Below, one piece after another: positions 43,836 through 53,289 of a stretch of 64,000 nucleotides of DNA. A model generated the notes under the pieces. It was not told the origin of the DNA. It was given only the letters and a program-made list of their open reading frames with translations, and ran no database searches. The position numbers and the translations under genes were made by a program. Every line of letters begins with the position of its first letter. Positions within the stretch are counted from its first letter, which is position 1. Origin of the DNA: Chloroherpeton thalassium ATCC 35110 (GTDB lineage Bacteria > Bacteroidota > Chlorobiia > Chlorobiales > Chloroherpetonaceae). Where the stretch lies: the NCBI RefSeq assembly GCF_000020525.1, contig NC_011026.1, forward strand, positions 1,532,001 to 1,596,000, in the 5' to 3' direction.

Positions 43836-45233
43836 TTAAGCAAAAACATCGCTGCCGGAAACTTCCGAGAAAAATTCGTTGTGTAAGGCTTTGACTGCTT
43901 TTTCCAAATCCTTTTCCGAAATCACAAAGCCGACATTGATTTCCGACGCGCCTTGCGAAATCATGCGGATATTGACGCCGTGCATCGCATTGAAAATTCT
44001 TCCGGCCACGCCCGCCGATGAACGCAGCTTATCGCCGACAACGCAAACGATCGCGGCATTGTGCTCGACATCGACTTCTGCATAATGCTTCAGATCTTCA
44101 ATAATTTGGTTGAGGTTTTTTGTGTTGCTAATCGTGAGTGAAACGGACACCTCGCTGGTTGAGATCATGTCGACGGAGGTTTCGTTGTCCGCAAACACCC
44201 GGAACACATCGGCAAGAAAACCATAAGTTCCCAGCATGTTGGTTGAGCGCACGTTGATAATGCTCTGGGCTTTTTTGTAAGCGATCGATTTCACCATGCC
44301 GCTCACCGTCATGCCTTTGAGCAATTCAGGATCGTTCGTAATCAAAGTGCCTTCCGATTCGGGGCGCTTGGAGTTTTTGACATAAACCGGCACATTGTTT
44401 TTCACAGCAGGATGAATGGTGGACGGATGCAGCACTTTTGCGCCAAAATAGGAAAGTTCTGCAGCTTCGCTAAAAGTCATCACTTTCAAGCGTTTGGCTT
44501 CGGGCACCATGCGAGGGTCGCAAGTCAGCACGCCATCGACATCTGTCCAAATTTGAATGCTGGCGCGATTGAGCAGTGCGCCAAAAATCGCTGCTGAGTA
44601 ATCCGAGCCGCCGCGCCCCAGCGTTGTGGTTTTTCCGGCGCGATTGCTGCCAATAAACCCTTGCGTAACCACCACGATTCCGGCCTCCAGCTTCGGCAGC
44701 ACAACCGTGTTCAGGTTTTCCTGCGTAATGTCCCAAAGCGGCTGAGCTTGGCCGAAATTATCATCTGTGATGAGCACTTGCCGGGCGTCGAGCCACTCGG
44801 TTTTGATGCCGCGCTCCTGCATGGCAGCAGCCAAAATGTTGGTAGAAAAAAGTTCGCCGTAGGAGTAAAATGCGTCAAGGGTGCGCGGGGTAAGTTCCCC
44901 CACAATATCTACACCTTTGATGAGCGTGTTGATTTCATCGGTGTATTTATTAACCAGCTCGTGCAGAGATTTTCTGAGCGACTCGGTTTGAATGAGATCA
45001 TCAATGACTGTTTGATGATGCGTTTTAATTTCATTGGAGAGCGAAAAAGCTTCTGGGCAAGTTTCTTCCGCAGCATCGTGGGCTAAGGCAACCAGTTTAT
45101 TGGTGATGCCTGAGCAAGCACTGGAAACGACTAATGGTGCAGTTTCCTTAATTTCACCACGAATAATATTAATTACATTTTCCATCGCGGCAGCATCGGC
45201 AACCGATGTGCCTCCAAATTTCATTACCGGCAT
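43836..45233 (-). CDS. lysC: Aspartate kinase (monofunctional)
   Basis: The 465-residue protein phosphorylates aspartate, the first step to Lys, Met and Thr. It has VMKFGGTSVADAAAMENV at the start, the TTTLGRGGSDYSA nucleotide loop, the VDGVLTCDPRMVP substrate segment and two C-terminal ACT domains (about 310-465, SINVRSTNMLGTYGFLA and AAIVCVVGDKL), so it should be feedback-regulated, probably by lysine. A second aspartate kinase is part of ThrA at 58765. The upstream side is a tandem repeat array, and no leader structure is evident. Confidence 0.95.
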   Translation of the reverse strand: MPVMKFGGTSVADAAAMENVINIIRGEIKETAPLVVSSACSGITNKLVALAHDAAEETCPEAFSLSNEIKTHHQTVIDDLIQTESLRKSLHELVNKYTDEINTLIKGVDIVGELTPRTLDAFYSYGELFSTNILAAAMQERGIKTEWLDARQVLITDDNFGQAQPLWDITQENLNTVVLPKLEAGIVVVTQGFIGSNRAGKTTTLGRGGSDYSAAIFGALLNRASIQIWTDVDGVLTCDPRMVPEAKRLKVMTFSEAAELSYFGAKVLHPSTIHPAVKNNVPVYVKNSKRPESEGTLITNDPELLKGMTVSGMVKSIAYKKAQSIINVRSTNMLGTYGFLADVFRVFADNETSVDMISTSEVSVSLTISNTKNLNQIIEDLKHYAEVDVEHNAAIVCVVGDKLRSSAGVAGRIFNAMHGVNIRMISQGASEINVGFVISEKDLEKAVKALHNEFFSEVSGSDVFA

Positions 45234-45340
45234 TTTGATATGATTTTCAAATTAATTGAACTTGCAAACGTAAGAAAAAGTGGTCAATGCTTCAAGCAAA
45301 TATCAAAAGACAAATGATGATGAAAAACCGTAGTCGGGCG

Positions 45341-45609
45341 AAAAGCTCATGTCATTCTGAGCCTAAGGCGAAAAATCCAGAAATCGAGCGGATGCTTCGT
45401 CTCGCTCAGCATGACAAATGTTTTTTCGCGTCATTCCGAGTCGCATCGTAAAAAGCTCATGTCATTCTGAGCCTAAGGCGAAGAATCCAGAAAGCAAGTG
45501 GATGCTTCGTCTCGCTCAGCATGACAAATGTTTTTTCGTGTCATTCCGAGTCGCATCGTAAAAAGCTCATGTCATTCTGAGCCTAAGGCGAAGAATCCAG
45601 AAATCGAGC
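45341..45609 (-). repeat. 110-nt tandem array of the palindromic repeat
   Basis: A unit starting AAAAGCTCATGTCATTCTGAG recurs at 45341, 45451 and 45561, exactly 110 bases apart; the third copy stops after about 49 bases. Each unit contains the reverse-oriented ~70-nt palindrome (TCATTCTGAGCC ... GGATGCTTCG ... GCTCAGCATGACA) and about 40 bases of conserved spacer. Together with 45244-45340 and 45610-45789, which show no ORF, it makes up the gap between lysC and porX. Confidence 0.9.
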
Positions 45610-45789
45610 AAAATCGGCTGGCTTTTTACCAAAAGATTTCCTTAAGTTTTAAACCACTTCCATCTTTAGTTGTCAGTTAAGGGTTTAGGGGACTGTTTCG
45701 ACCCTTATGGAACATCGCCGAAAAAAGGCTCGTAACTTTTTACTTGCTAATTCATTCTTCATCAATTCAGCTTTGATTTTAAATGGCTT

Positions 45790-47343
45790 ATGAAATACAA
45801 AATTCTTTGGGCAGATGATGAGATAGATTTTCTCAGACCACATGTCATGTTTCTCAGCGACAAAGGTTATGACGTCACTTGCGTGATGAATGGCGCGGAT
45901 GCTCTCGAGCGCGCTCGCCAAAACAACTACGACCTTATTTTTCTGGATGAAAAAATGCCAGGCATTAGCGGGCTCGATACGCTAAGCGAGATTAAAAATA
46001 TTTCCCCAGCTACGCCTGTGGTGATGATTACCAAGAGCGAGGAGGAATCGCTCATGAACAAAGCCATCGGAAAGAAAATTTCGGAGTATCTGATTAAACC
46101 GGTTAATCCCAACCAAATTTGGCTGGCTTGCAAAAAACTGCTTGAATCGAATCGACTGAAAGAAGGTGCGGCTGCGCAAGATTATATTTCCGAGTTTAAT
46201 CGAATTACCCAAGAACTGATGGGCCCAATGGATGATGAGGATTGGCGCGATTTGCATCGGCGGCTTTCTGAATGGGAAGTTGAGCTCGATGAGCATCCCA
46301 ACCTAGACTTGCGTGAAACGCTCGTGGGGCAAAAGCGCGAGTGCAATTTGGCTTTTTCCCGGTTCATAGAAAATAATTATGCCGATTGGTGCGCAACTGA
46401 AAAGGATACTCGCCCGATGCTTTCGGTAGATGTGCTTGAGAAAAAAGTGATTCCAGAATTAGACAACGATGGCTCCGTGTTCTTTTTCGTGATCGATTGC
46501 CTGCGTTACGATCAATGGCTTATTTTGGAGCGCACGCTTCAAAACTATTTCAACATCGAGCACGATAGCTACTTTTCCATTTTACCTTCGGCCACGCCTT
46601 ACGCGCGAAATGCGATTTTCAGCGGCTTATTTCCGGCTGACATCGCCAAACGCCTTCCTTCAAAATGGATTATTGCGCCTGAAGCTGAGCAAAGTCGCAA
46701 CAGTTTTGAGCAAGACTTTTTGGAGGATTTTTTAAAACGCCGCCGTGTTTCCGTGAAGAGCGCCAAATATACAAAGCTGATTGGCGCTGATGATTCTCGG
46801 ACGTATGAGCAAACCATTTTGGGGCAGGTTAAAAATAAATTGAACGCCGTGGTTGTGAATTTTGTCGATATTCTGGCGCACAGCCGCTTCGATTCGCAAG
46901 TGATTCGCGAACTTTCACCCGATGAGGCGGCCTATCGTAGCCTGACGCAAACTTGGTTTGAATATTCCTCGCTGCACAGAACGCTGAAAGCTTTAGCCAA
47001 TGAAAAGGTGACGATTATTTTAACTACCGATCATGGTAGCATTCGCAGCATGAGGCATACGAAAGTCATCGGCGATCGGGAAGCCTCCACCAACCTTCGC
47101 TACAAGTTTGGGCGAAATCTTCAATGCGACCAAAAGCACGCCATCTATATCAAAGATCCCGCCACGTATAGATTGCCTCGCCAAAAACTCAATGAAAACT
47201 GCATTATTGCTAAAGAAGATTATTACTTTGTTTACCCAACGAACTATCACAAATTTATTAATCAGTATAAGGATTCATTTCAGCATGGCGGCGTTTCACT
47301 TGAGGAAATCGTGGTGCCGTGTATGCGATTAACACCAAGGTAA
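45790..47343 (+). CDS. porX: PorX-type response regulator with PglZ-like domain
   Basis: The 517-residue protein has a CheY-like receiver (residues 1-125; acidic pocket D9/D10, phospho-acceptor D53 in LIFLDEKMPG, Lys in YLIKP), a helical middle and a C-terminal alkaline-phosphatase-superfamily (PglZ) domain. The latter shows FFVIDCLRYDQW, SATPYARNAIFSG with Thr269 at the nucleophile position and TTDHGS. This is the architecture of PorX, which with the kinase PorY controls type IX secretion genes in Bacteroidota and hydrolyses oligoribonucleotides. No PorY or secretion gene is nearby, so the output here may differ. A cupin gene follows after 12 bases. Confidence 0.93.
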   Translation: MKYKILWADDEIDFLRPHVMFLSDKGYDVTCVMNGADALERARQNNYDLIFLDEKMPGISGLDTLSEIKNISPATPVVMITKSEEESLMNKAIGKKISEYLIKPVNPNQIWLACKKLLESNRLKEGAAAQDYISEFNRITQELMGPMDDEDWRDLHRRLSEWEVELDEHPNLDLRETLVGQKRECNLAFSRFIENNYADWCATEKDTRPMLSVDVLEKKVIPELDNDGSVFFFVIDCLRYDQWLILERTLQNYFNIEHDSYFSILPSATPYARNAIFSGLFPADIAKRLPSKWIIAPEAEQSRNSFEQDFLEDFLKRRRVSVKSAKYTKLIGADDSRTYEQTILGQVKNKLNAVVVNFVDILAHSRFDSQVIRELSPDEAAYRSLTQTWFEYSSLHRTLKALANEKVTIILTTDHGSIRSMRHTKVIGDREASTNLRYKFGRNLQCDQKHAIYIKDPATYRLPRQKLNENCIIAKEDYYFVYPTNYHKFINQYKDSFQHGGVSLEEIVVPCMRLTPR

Positions 47344-47355
47344 CCAGAAATTTTT

Positions 47356-47769
47356 ATGCAAAAACAAAACGGCGTTACAATTCAGCATTTGAATGATTTT
47401 GGCGACACGCGCGGCGAGATGTTTCGCCTTGATGAGGAAAGCGTCGCTTTTGTCGGCAATTTACAAGATATGCACTTTGGTGCCATTTTGCCTGGCGCTG
47501 TGCGTGGCAATCATTATCATATCGCACGAAAAGAATTGCTCATACTCATTCACAAGGAAGCGTGCACGGTTGCCTGGCAAGAAGGCGAAGACGGTGAAAT
47601 TGTGCGCCAGGTTTTTGACGGGAACGGAACGGTTGCGCTTGGATTTGAAGCAGGTGTCACTCATGCGATAAAAAATACGGGGAGCGTGCCGATGTATTTG
47701 ATTGCGCTTTCAAACGATTCGGTTCAAGCACAAAAGCCAGATGCCGTTCGCAATGTGATTTTGGAATAA
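47356..47769 (+). CDS. Cupin-fold protein
   Basis: The 137-residue protein has a single cupin barrel: MHFGAILPGAVRGNHYH with the metal His pair (GNHYH), ELLILIHKEACTVAW and FEAGVTHAIKNTGSVPMYLIAL. It resembles WxcM/FdtA-type and capsule-related cupins that isomerise or bind nucleotide sugars, but no sugar gene is adjacent. Start ATG 47356 is 12 bases after porX, so the two are likely one transcript. A 12-bp perfect hairpin follows at 47804. Confidence 0.83.
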   Translation: MQKQNGVTIQHLNDFGDTRGEMFRLDEESVAFVGNLQDMHFGAILPGAVRGNHYHIARKELLILIHKEACTVAWQEGEDGEIVRQVFDGNGTVALGFEAGVTHAIKNTGSVPMYLIALSNDSVQAQKPDAVRNVILE

Positions 47770-47803
47770 AAAACGCAACTCGATTTTTTTCATGAACAAA
47801 TTG

Positions 47804-47834
47804 CAAGAGCGTTCCGCGTTTTGGAACGCTCTTG
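47804..47834. terminator. Perfect 12-bp hairpin after the cupin gene
   Basis: CAAGAGCGTTCC (47804-47815) pairs with GGAACGCTCTTG (47823-47834) around GCGTTTT. No U-run follows, so it may stabilise the mRNA end or act as a weak terminator. Confidence 0.5.
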
Positions 47835-47918
47835 ACAATGAAATGCGCCTCCTTGTTTTCGTTGAAATTCGTATTTTCCTCCGCGTTTAAGATTTTCAAT
47901 TCAAGCACACCTTAAGAC

Positions 47919-48905
47919 ATGCGAAACTCGGTTGTTTTTTTATTACTCCTGTTTTTTCTCATCAGTGCAATGGGCTGCAATCGCACGCGCGAAAGTTCTC
48001 GTTTGGTGCCGATTAAGTACAAAAATCAATATGGTTTTGTCAATGAATTTGGGGAAATCGTGGTTGAGCCTGACTACACCGATGTGCTGGAATTCTCGGA
48101 AGGCTTAGCGGGCGTTCGCGAAAAATATCTGTATGGATTTGTTGATACAAAAGGAAACCTTGCCATCGGCATGAAATATGGGAGCGTGAGGCCTTTTTCA
48201 GAAGGCTTTGCGATGTTTACTTCTGCCTTCAAGTATGGGTTTATAAATCGGCAAGGAGAAATTGTGGCTAAACCAGAGTATAGCGCGGCGCAGAGCTTTT
48301 CGGAAGGATTGGCTGCGGTAAAATATGCTGGAAGATGGGGCTACTTAGACACGCTTGGCCACATGAAAATTTTGGCGCAATTCAAATATGCGCAGCCTTT
48401 TTCGGAAGGGCTTGCTTGGGTGCGGCTCGATAGCCAGTATATCTGCATGAATAAAAAAGGCAAGCAACTTTGGCGATCGCGTTTCGACGATGCCTCGCCA
48501 TTCTCGGAAAAAGTGGCTGCCGTCAAAATAAGCGGCACTTGGGGTTTTATCGATGCGGATGGAAAGCTTGTCATTCAGCCGGAATATGCTTACGCGCGAT
48601 CGTTTAAAGATAGTTTGGCTGCCGTTCGCGTCGGTGAAAAGTGGGGTTTCATCACGCATGCCGGCAGTTTTGCGATCGAGCCACAGTTTGACGATGCGCA
48701 TCTATTTTCCGAAGGCCTTGCATCGGTCAGAATGAAGGATAAATGGGGCTATATAGACAAAAATGGAAAATGGATCATCGAGCCAAATTACGACTACGTC
48801 GGCGATTTCATTGATGGCATTGCGCCCATTCGCGACGGTAGCATGTGGAGCGGTATAACAAAAAGCGGCCAGATCATTTGGACGCCGCCGCAAGAAACCG
48901 ATTAA
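47919..48905 (+). CDS. WG-repeat lipoprotein
   Basis: The 328-residue protein has a lipoprotein signal (LLLFFLISAMGC, Cys near 20). From about residue 30 it consists of roughly seven WG/KWG repeats of about 42 residues, each of the form YGFI-x-GEIVxxPxY-x-FSEGLAxV. WG repeats form beta-propeller-like or solenoid binding surfaces and are common in Bacteroidota envelope proteins. No enzymatic motif is present. It converges on the hydrolase gene, with a large hairpin between them. Confidence 0.88.
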   Translation: MRNSVVFLLLLFFLISAMGCNRTRESSRLVPIKYKNQYGFVNEFGEIVVEPDYTDVLEFSEGLAGVREKYLYGFVDTKGNLAIGMKYGSVRPFSEGFAMFTSAFKYGFINRQGEIVAKPEYSAAQSFSEGLAAVKYAGRWGYLDTLGHMKILAQFKYAQPFSEGLAWVRLDSQYICMNKKGKQLWRSRFDDASPFSEKVAAVKISGTWGFIDADGKLVIQPEYAYARSFKDSLAAVRVGEKWGFITHAGSFAIEPQFDDAHLFSEGLASVRMKDKWGYIDKNGKWIIEPNYDYVGDFIDGIAPIRDGSMWSGITKSGQIIWTPPQETD

Positions 48906-48913
48906 AATAGAAA

Positions 48914-48966
48914 AGCGAGACGAAGCATTTTTCAGCAAAACTTGCTGTTTATTTCTTCGTCTCGCT
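48914..48966. terminator. Large repeat-derived hairpin between convergent genes
   Basis: AGCGAGACGAAG (48914-48925) pairs perfectly with CTTCGTCTCGCT (48955-48966), and CAGCA/TGCTG pairs inside. AGCGAGACGAAGCAT is the same word found in the palindrome family at 45 kb (reverse strand), so the hairpin seems derived from that repeat and may serve both genes as terminator. Confidence 0.6.
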
Positions 48967-49003
48967 GAAACCTAAAAATGTTGATAAACCGTCGCGCGAA
49001 AAA

Positions 49004-50224
49004 TTACTTGCAGCGCGACTTATTGGCATAATCAATGTAGCGGCCATCAGCGAACGGCACCAAATTGACATTTCCATCCGGGCTCTTTTTATCGAGCCAT
49101 TTGATAAAATCGCTCTTCATCCAGCCACAGAAATCCTTATCAAACTTTGAGCCATTTGGATACAGGCCAAGAAACTGGTCAAAAAGATCTATCGTGAACG
49201 CCGTTTCTGGGCCATTTGACTTGTAAACATCAACATCTGGGCAAAGCTTGCAGCTGTATTTTGCATCTGCCTGATCGCAAAGTTCATTGTTTGCAGTTAA
49301 ATATCCGCAGTGGCTGCCTTTTTCAACATTTGCCGCAACTGCCCACGAGTCGCTATTTTGAGGTGCTAACTGTGAAAATTCGGTCTCGGTATTTGGGTCA
49401 GATGACCAAGCCGGCGGGTTGGATTGTTGGAGCGCAGCGCAATCGCACTGGCCAAACACCATCACCATTGGCATGTTCATTTTGGATAAGGCCTCGCGAT
49501 AAGATGCCATGCCCATTTTAAGAAACGCGTTGGTCATATCAACTGGAGAAAGCTGTACGAGCCCAACCGGATTGGCTAAATCTTCTGGCTTCCAATCTGA
49601 GAATCGTTGAGTATGAGCCGGCAGCAGTTCGCGGTTGTAAATAATTGGGTTGAAGTCGAGACCAGATGATTCCCCAATGCAGTGAAGCTGTTCAAAGCCA
49701 ACCGCAGCGGCTTGCGCGTGCGCTCCGCCAACGGAGTGGCCGGCAAAAACGACGTTGTTGGTTTTCATAAACTTGGTTCGTTCTTCTGCCGGTTTATACC
49801 TGAAGAAGTTTGTAACGCCGTGACGAATAAGGTACGATGCCGCCGCGTAAGCCTCTTGCCCGACACGCGGATTTCCGCCAAAGTCAATCCAGGGAATGAG
49901 CTCACTTGCAAAATGTGAGGAGGTGACAAACGCCATCGCCCAGTTGTGTTTGACGGCTGCGGTGGTGTAGTTGTAAAAATGAGATGGGTTTTGGGCAAAT
50001 AGCGGGTAATCGTTAAACAGCGCTCCAAGGAGCAATTTCGGATAGTAAAACAGGCCTTGACCGATTAGAAAGCCGTGATCAAACATAATCAACCCTTTGG
50101 CATCGAGGTTTTTTGGGTAATACACCTCAATGACAAACTCTGTGAATCGTGGCTGCTTTGGAGAATATTGTATCCAAAGGTGGATGCGGTCGAAGCAGTA
50201 ATTGTCGATGCAAATGGGGTTCAT
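49004..50224 (-). CDS. Cysteine-rich alpha/beta hydrolase
   Basis: The 406-residue protein shows LIMFDHGFLIGQG (oxyanion-side strand), the nucleophile elbow FAGHSVGGAHAQA near residue 160 and MVMVFGQCDCAAL as the acid-strand region. GHSxGG and the overall length recall chlorophyllase-like and PAF-acetylhydrolase-like esterases. It has about eleven cysteines, clustered near the C-terminus (LCDQADAKYSCKLCPD), unusual for a protein without a signal peptide. AAAGGAG lies 8 bases before the ATG. The substrate is unknown. Confidence 0.82.
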   Translation of the reverse strand: MNPICIDNYCFDRIHLWIQYSPKQPRFTEFVIEVYYPKNLDAKGLIMFDHGFLIGQGLFYYPKLLLGALFNDYPLFAQNPSHFYNYTTAAVKHNWAMAFVTSSHFASELIPWIDFGGNPRVGQEAYAAASYLIRHGVTNFFRYKPAEERTKFMKTNNVVFAGHSVGGAHAQAAAVGFEQLHCIGESSGLDFNPIIYNRELLPAHTQRFSDWKPEDLANPVGLVQLSPVDMTNAFLKMGMASYREALSKMNMPMVMVFGQCDCAALQQSNPPAWSSDPNTETEFSQLAPQNSDSWAVAANVEKGSHCGYLTANNELCDQADAKYSCKLCPDVDVYKSNGPETAFTIDLFDQFLGLYPNGSKFDKDFCGWMKSDFIKWLDKKSPDGNVNLVPFADGRYIDYANKSRCK

Positions 50225-50619
50225 ATGGTGCTCCTTTTTGAAAATAGGGTTATCAGGTGCTTGTTAATTAGCCTATCAAATAGGTTGCTGCAATTTAATT
50301 TTATTCGGAATCATAAACCAATTAAGTTTTAGAAATCAGTCAACCTGCATGACTTGCGAAAGGACAGCTGATAAAAAAAGTGCCTGAATTTTTGGCATTT
50401 TGCGCGTCTGATTGCCTTTGGCCGAACGCGAAGGCTCGCCCAAGCGGAACGGCTTTTGGCTCAGGAGCTTTATTTTTAGTATGTAGAAAAGGCGTATATT
50501 AAAAATTTTCTAAGCCTACTTAGGCAACTGCGAATTTGACCTGTTTTTGCTGTCTTATTTTGAACAAACCCAATAGAAACAGGAAAATCGTTCGCTTTAA
50601 TTTTAAATGCTGGTGTTTT
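50225..50619. promoter_or_regulatory. Divergent intergenic region with a small dyad
   Basis: The region between the divergent hydrolase and RNase E/G genes must hold both promoters. CCTAT (50272-50276) and ATAGG (50280-50284) form an inverted repeat 48 bases before the hydrolase start, a possible operator. No ORF of coding character is seen. Confidence 0.3.
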
Positions 50620-52368
50620 ATGAAAACAGTAAAGAAACAACTTTTGATGAACAAATCCGGTGATGAAGTTCAGGTTGCGCTGGTCGAAGATGGCAGGCTT
50701 GCTGAAGTATTCATCGAGAGGCCGGAAAGCACTCGAAACGTTGGGGATATTTACCTTGGCAGAGTTCAGAAGGTTGTCGAAGGCTTGCAAGCCGCTTTTA
50801 TAGATATTGGTCATAGCTCGGATGGATTTTTGCACTTTTCTGATGTGGGCACAACGAATGAAGATTATCGCGCGCTGCTCGGTGAAGACACGGATGATGA
50901 TGATGATGACGATTCCGATACGGATACGGATTCCGACTCCGACTCCGATTCGGATACAGATGCCGATGCAAGCTCAGATGATGAATCCAATCCGCCCTCG
51001 CAGGAGGCAACCAAGAGCAGCAGTCGCTCAAGAGGTCGCCGAGGCCACGATAACAACACGCAAAATGCTTCGGGTGAAGACGCCGCAGGGGAAAAACGCA
51101 ATCGCCGCATGAGCTATACGCAAATGATCGCCAGTAAGCTCAAGCCTAACGATAGTATTTTGGTGCAAGTCATTAAAGAGCCCATTAGCAATAAAGGCGC
51201 AAGACTGACTTCTGATATCACAATTGCGGGGCGTTTTATGGTGCTTTTGCCGTTTGGAAGCGGACATTTGGCTATTTCCAAGCGCATTGTAAATCGTCGC
51301 GAACGCCGTCGCTTGAAAGGGATTGTTCGCTCCATTTTGCCGAAAGGCTTTGGCGCGATTGTTCGAACCGTAGCGGAAGAACAAGATGAGCTCCTGCTAA
51401 AAACCGACCTGGAAAAGCTGCTTGCCAAATGGAAGCAAATCGAGGAAACCGTGAAAGATGCCAAGCCGCCGAAACTCATTTTCAAGGAAGATACCATGAT
51501 TTCGAGCGTCTTGCGCGACTCGCTCACCGAAGATGTCACCGAGCTCGTGACCAATTCGCAGCATATTTATAAAGAAACCTTAACGTTTGTGCGTTGGGCT
51601 GCGCCCGAAATGGAAAAGCGCGTTTCGCACTACAAAGGCAAGCTTCCACTGTTTGAAAGCTACGGCATTGCCAAAGATGTGGAATCCATTTTTTCGCGAA
51701 AGGTTTGGTTGAAATCCGGCGGATATTTAATCATCGAGCACACAGAAGCGATGGTTGTAATTGATGTGAATAGTGGGCGCTACGCGGCAAAACGCGAGCA
51801 AGAGGAAAACTCCCTGAAAACCAACTTAGAGGCGGCAAAGGAAATCTCGCGTCAGCTTCGGCTTCGCGATATTGGCGGCATTATTGTGGTGGATTTCATC
51901 GATTTGCTCGACGAGAAAAATGCCCGCAAAGTCTACGACACCATGAAAACGGAATTTCGGCGCGACCGAGCCAAGTCTAACATTTTACCCATGTCGGAGT
52001 TTGGGCTCATGCAAATCACGCGCGAGCGCATTCGGCCAAGCTTGATGCAGCGCATGGGCGATGAATGCCCGGCTTGTGGCGGCTCCGGCGTGGTGCAAGC
52101 GCGGCATACCACGATTCATCAAATTAACCGCTGGTTGAGAAAATATGCCCTGAATGGCAATCATGCGTTTGAGCGCTTAGACCTCTATGTTAGTCAAACG
52201 GTGGCGCAGCCGCTTTTCCAAGATGCGATGAATCCGCAGTGGAAATGGTTTTTGCAGCATTTGCTTTTCGTCAATGTCAAAACAGATGATAGTCTTCGCA
52301 GCGACGATTTTCGGTTCTATTTATCCAAAAATCATAGCGATGTTACGACTGAATACGCGGATTTATAG
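50620..52368 (+). CDS. Ribonuclease E/G family protein with acidic insert
   Basis: The 582-residue protein has an N-terminal S1 domain ([23 protein letters not shown]), the catalytic DNase-I-like region with VIDVNSG and DFIDL (two Mg-binding Asp) and the Zn-link motif CPACGGSG near the end. It processes rRNA and decays mRNA. The S1 domain is interrupted at about residues 88-164 by a low-complexity segment: a run of Asp/Ser and then a Ser/Arg-rich, basic part. ATG 50620 is chosen; an upstream in-frame start adds a Cys-rich non-family stretch. The C-terminal scaffold of E. coli RNase E is absent, as in RNase G. Confidence 0.93.
   Translation: MKTVKKQLLMNKSGDEVQVALVEDGRLAEVFIERPESTRNVGDIYLGRVQKVVEGLQAAFIDIGHSSDGFLHFSDVGTTNEDYRALLGEDTDDDDDDDSDTDTDSDSDSDSDTDADASSDDESNPPSQEATKSSSRSRGRRGHDNNTQNASGEDAAGEKRNRRMSYTQMIASKLKPNDSILVQVIKEPISNKGARLTSDITIAGRFMVLLPFGSGHLAISKRIVNRRERRRLKGIVRSILPKGFGAIVRTVAEEQDELLLKTDLEKLLAKWKQIEETVKDAKPPKLIFKEDTMISSVLRDSLTEDVTELVTNSQHIYKETLTFVRWAAPEMEKRVSHYKGKLPLFESYGIAKDVESIFSRKVWLKSGGYLIIEHTEAMVVIDVNSGRYAAKREQEENSLKTNLEAAKEISRQLRLRDIGGIIVVDFIDLLDEKNARKVYDTMKTEFRRDRAKSNILPMSEFGLMQITRERIRPSLMQRMGDECPACGGSGVVQARHTTIHQINRWLRKYALNGNHAFERLDLYVSQTVAQPLFQDAMNPQWKWFLQHLLFVNVKTDDSLRSDDFRFYLSKNHSDVTTEYADL
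50881..50970 (+). repeat. Low-complexity GAT/TCC codon tract
   Basis: Repeated GATGAT and GATTCCGAT codons encode Asp-Ser runs in the RNase S1-domain insert. Mixed Ser and Asp codons show it is not a perfect microsatellite. Confidence 0.8.
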
Positions 52369-52416
52369 CGCGCTAAAAATTTTTTTCATCAAAATGAATA
52401 AAATCTTAGGAGGATC

Positions 52417-53289
52417 ATGAACCAAAGCTCAATAGACTCGATGCGCCAAAAAGTTGAAGCGCTTGCAGCAATGCCAGCCGGCACGCTGCAACAAGAACCC
52501 GGCATGCAAATGTTTTTTAAAGAATTTAAAACGGCGCTGAATCAAGGGCATATTCGCTCGGCAGAAAAAAAAGATGGCGTTTGGCAAGTGAATCATTGGG
52601 TGAAGCAAGGCATTTTGCTTGGCTTTAAATTAGGTAATTTAAAAGCGGGCGAAGTGGCTGTTTTCGGTGCGAACTACGCTTTTTCGTTCATTGACAAAGA
52701 CACATACCCTACACGCGATTTTTCGTTGGAAGACAAAGTTCGTATCGTTCCAGGTGGAACAGCGGTGCGCGATGGCGCTTATGTGGCGCCCGGTGTTGTA
52801 ATGATGCCGCCGGCTTATATCAATGTTGGTGCGTATGTGGATGCAGGCACAATGGTCGACTCGCATGCGCTGGTGGGGAGTTGTGCGCAAATTGGGAAGA
52901 ATGTTCATTTGTCTGCAGCCTCGCAAATTGGCGGCGTGCTTGAACCTATCGGTGCTATGCCTGTCATTATCGAGGACGAAGTGATGATTGGCGGAAATTG
53001 CGGCATTTACGAGGGAACGATCGTTGAGGAAAAAGCGGTGATTGGCACGGGCGTGATTTTAAACGCATCAACGCCGGTTTATGATGTCGTGAATGAGAAA
53101 ATTATCAGAAAAACGGAAACAGCACCGCTTACCATTCCGAAAGGTGCGGTTGTCGTAGCCGGCTCTCGACCGATAAAAAAAGGCGGCTTTGCCGAAGAAA
53201 ACGGTCTTTCTATTTACACGCCGATTATTATTAAATATCGAGATGATAAAACAGATGGCTCCGTAAGTTTGGAAGATTTGCTCAGATAG
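52417..53289 (+). CDS. dapD: Tetrahydrodipicolinate N-succinyltransferase
   Basis: The 290-residue protein has an N-terminal helical part and a left-handed beta-helix of hexapeptide repeats ([29 protein letters not shown] split over residues 112-145, then [14 protein letters not shown] and [17 protein letters not shown]). It succinylates tetrahydrodipicolinate in lysine and peptidoglycan precursor synthesis, using succinyl-CoA. AGGAGG lies 4 bases before the ATG. It follows the RNase gene by 48 bases and may be co-transcribed. Its presence shows the succinylase variant of the DAP pathway. Confidence 0.95.
   Translation: MNQSSIDSMRQKVEALAAMPAGTLQQEPGMQMFFKEFKTALNQGHIRSAEKKDGVWQVNHWVKQGILLGFKLGNLKAGEVAVFGANYAFSFIDKDTYPTRDFSLEDKVRIVPGGTAVRDGAYVAPGVVMMPPAYINVGAYVDAGTMVDSHALVGSCAQIGKNVHLSAASQIGGVLEPIGAMPVIIEDEVMIGGNCGIYEGTIVEEKAVIGTGVILNASTPVYDVVNEKIIRKTETAPLTIPKGAVVVAGSRPIKKGGFAEENGLSIYTPIIIKYRDDKTDGSVSLEDLLR

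Noticed and set aside
45341-45609. CRISPR array
   Set aside because: Repeats are 110 bases apart and the intervening sequence is itself conserved between units; there are no unique spacers and no cas gene.
50536-50619. N-terminal extension of the RNase E/G protein
   Set aside because: The 28 residues are Cys- and Asn-rich and unlike the family; ATG 50620 gives the standard start.
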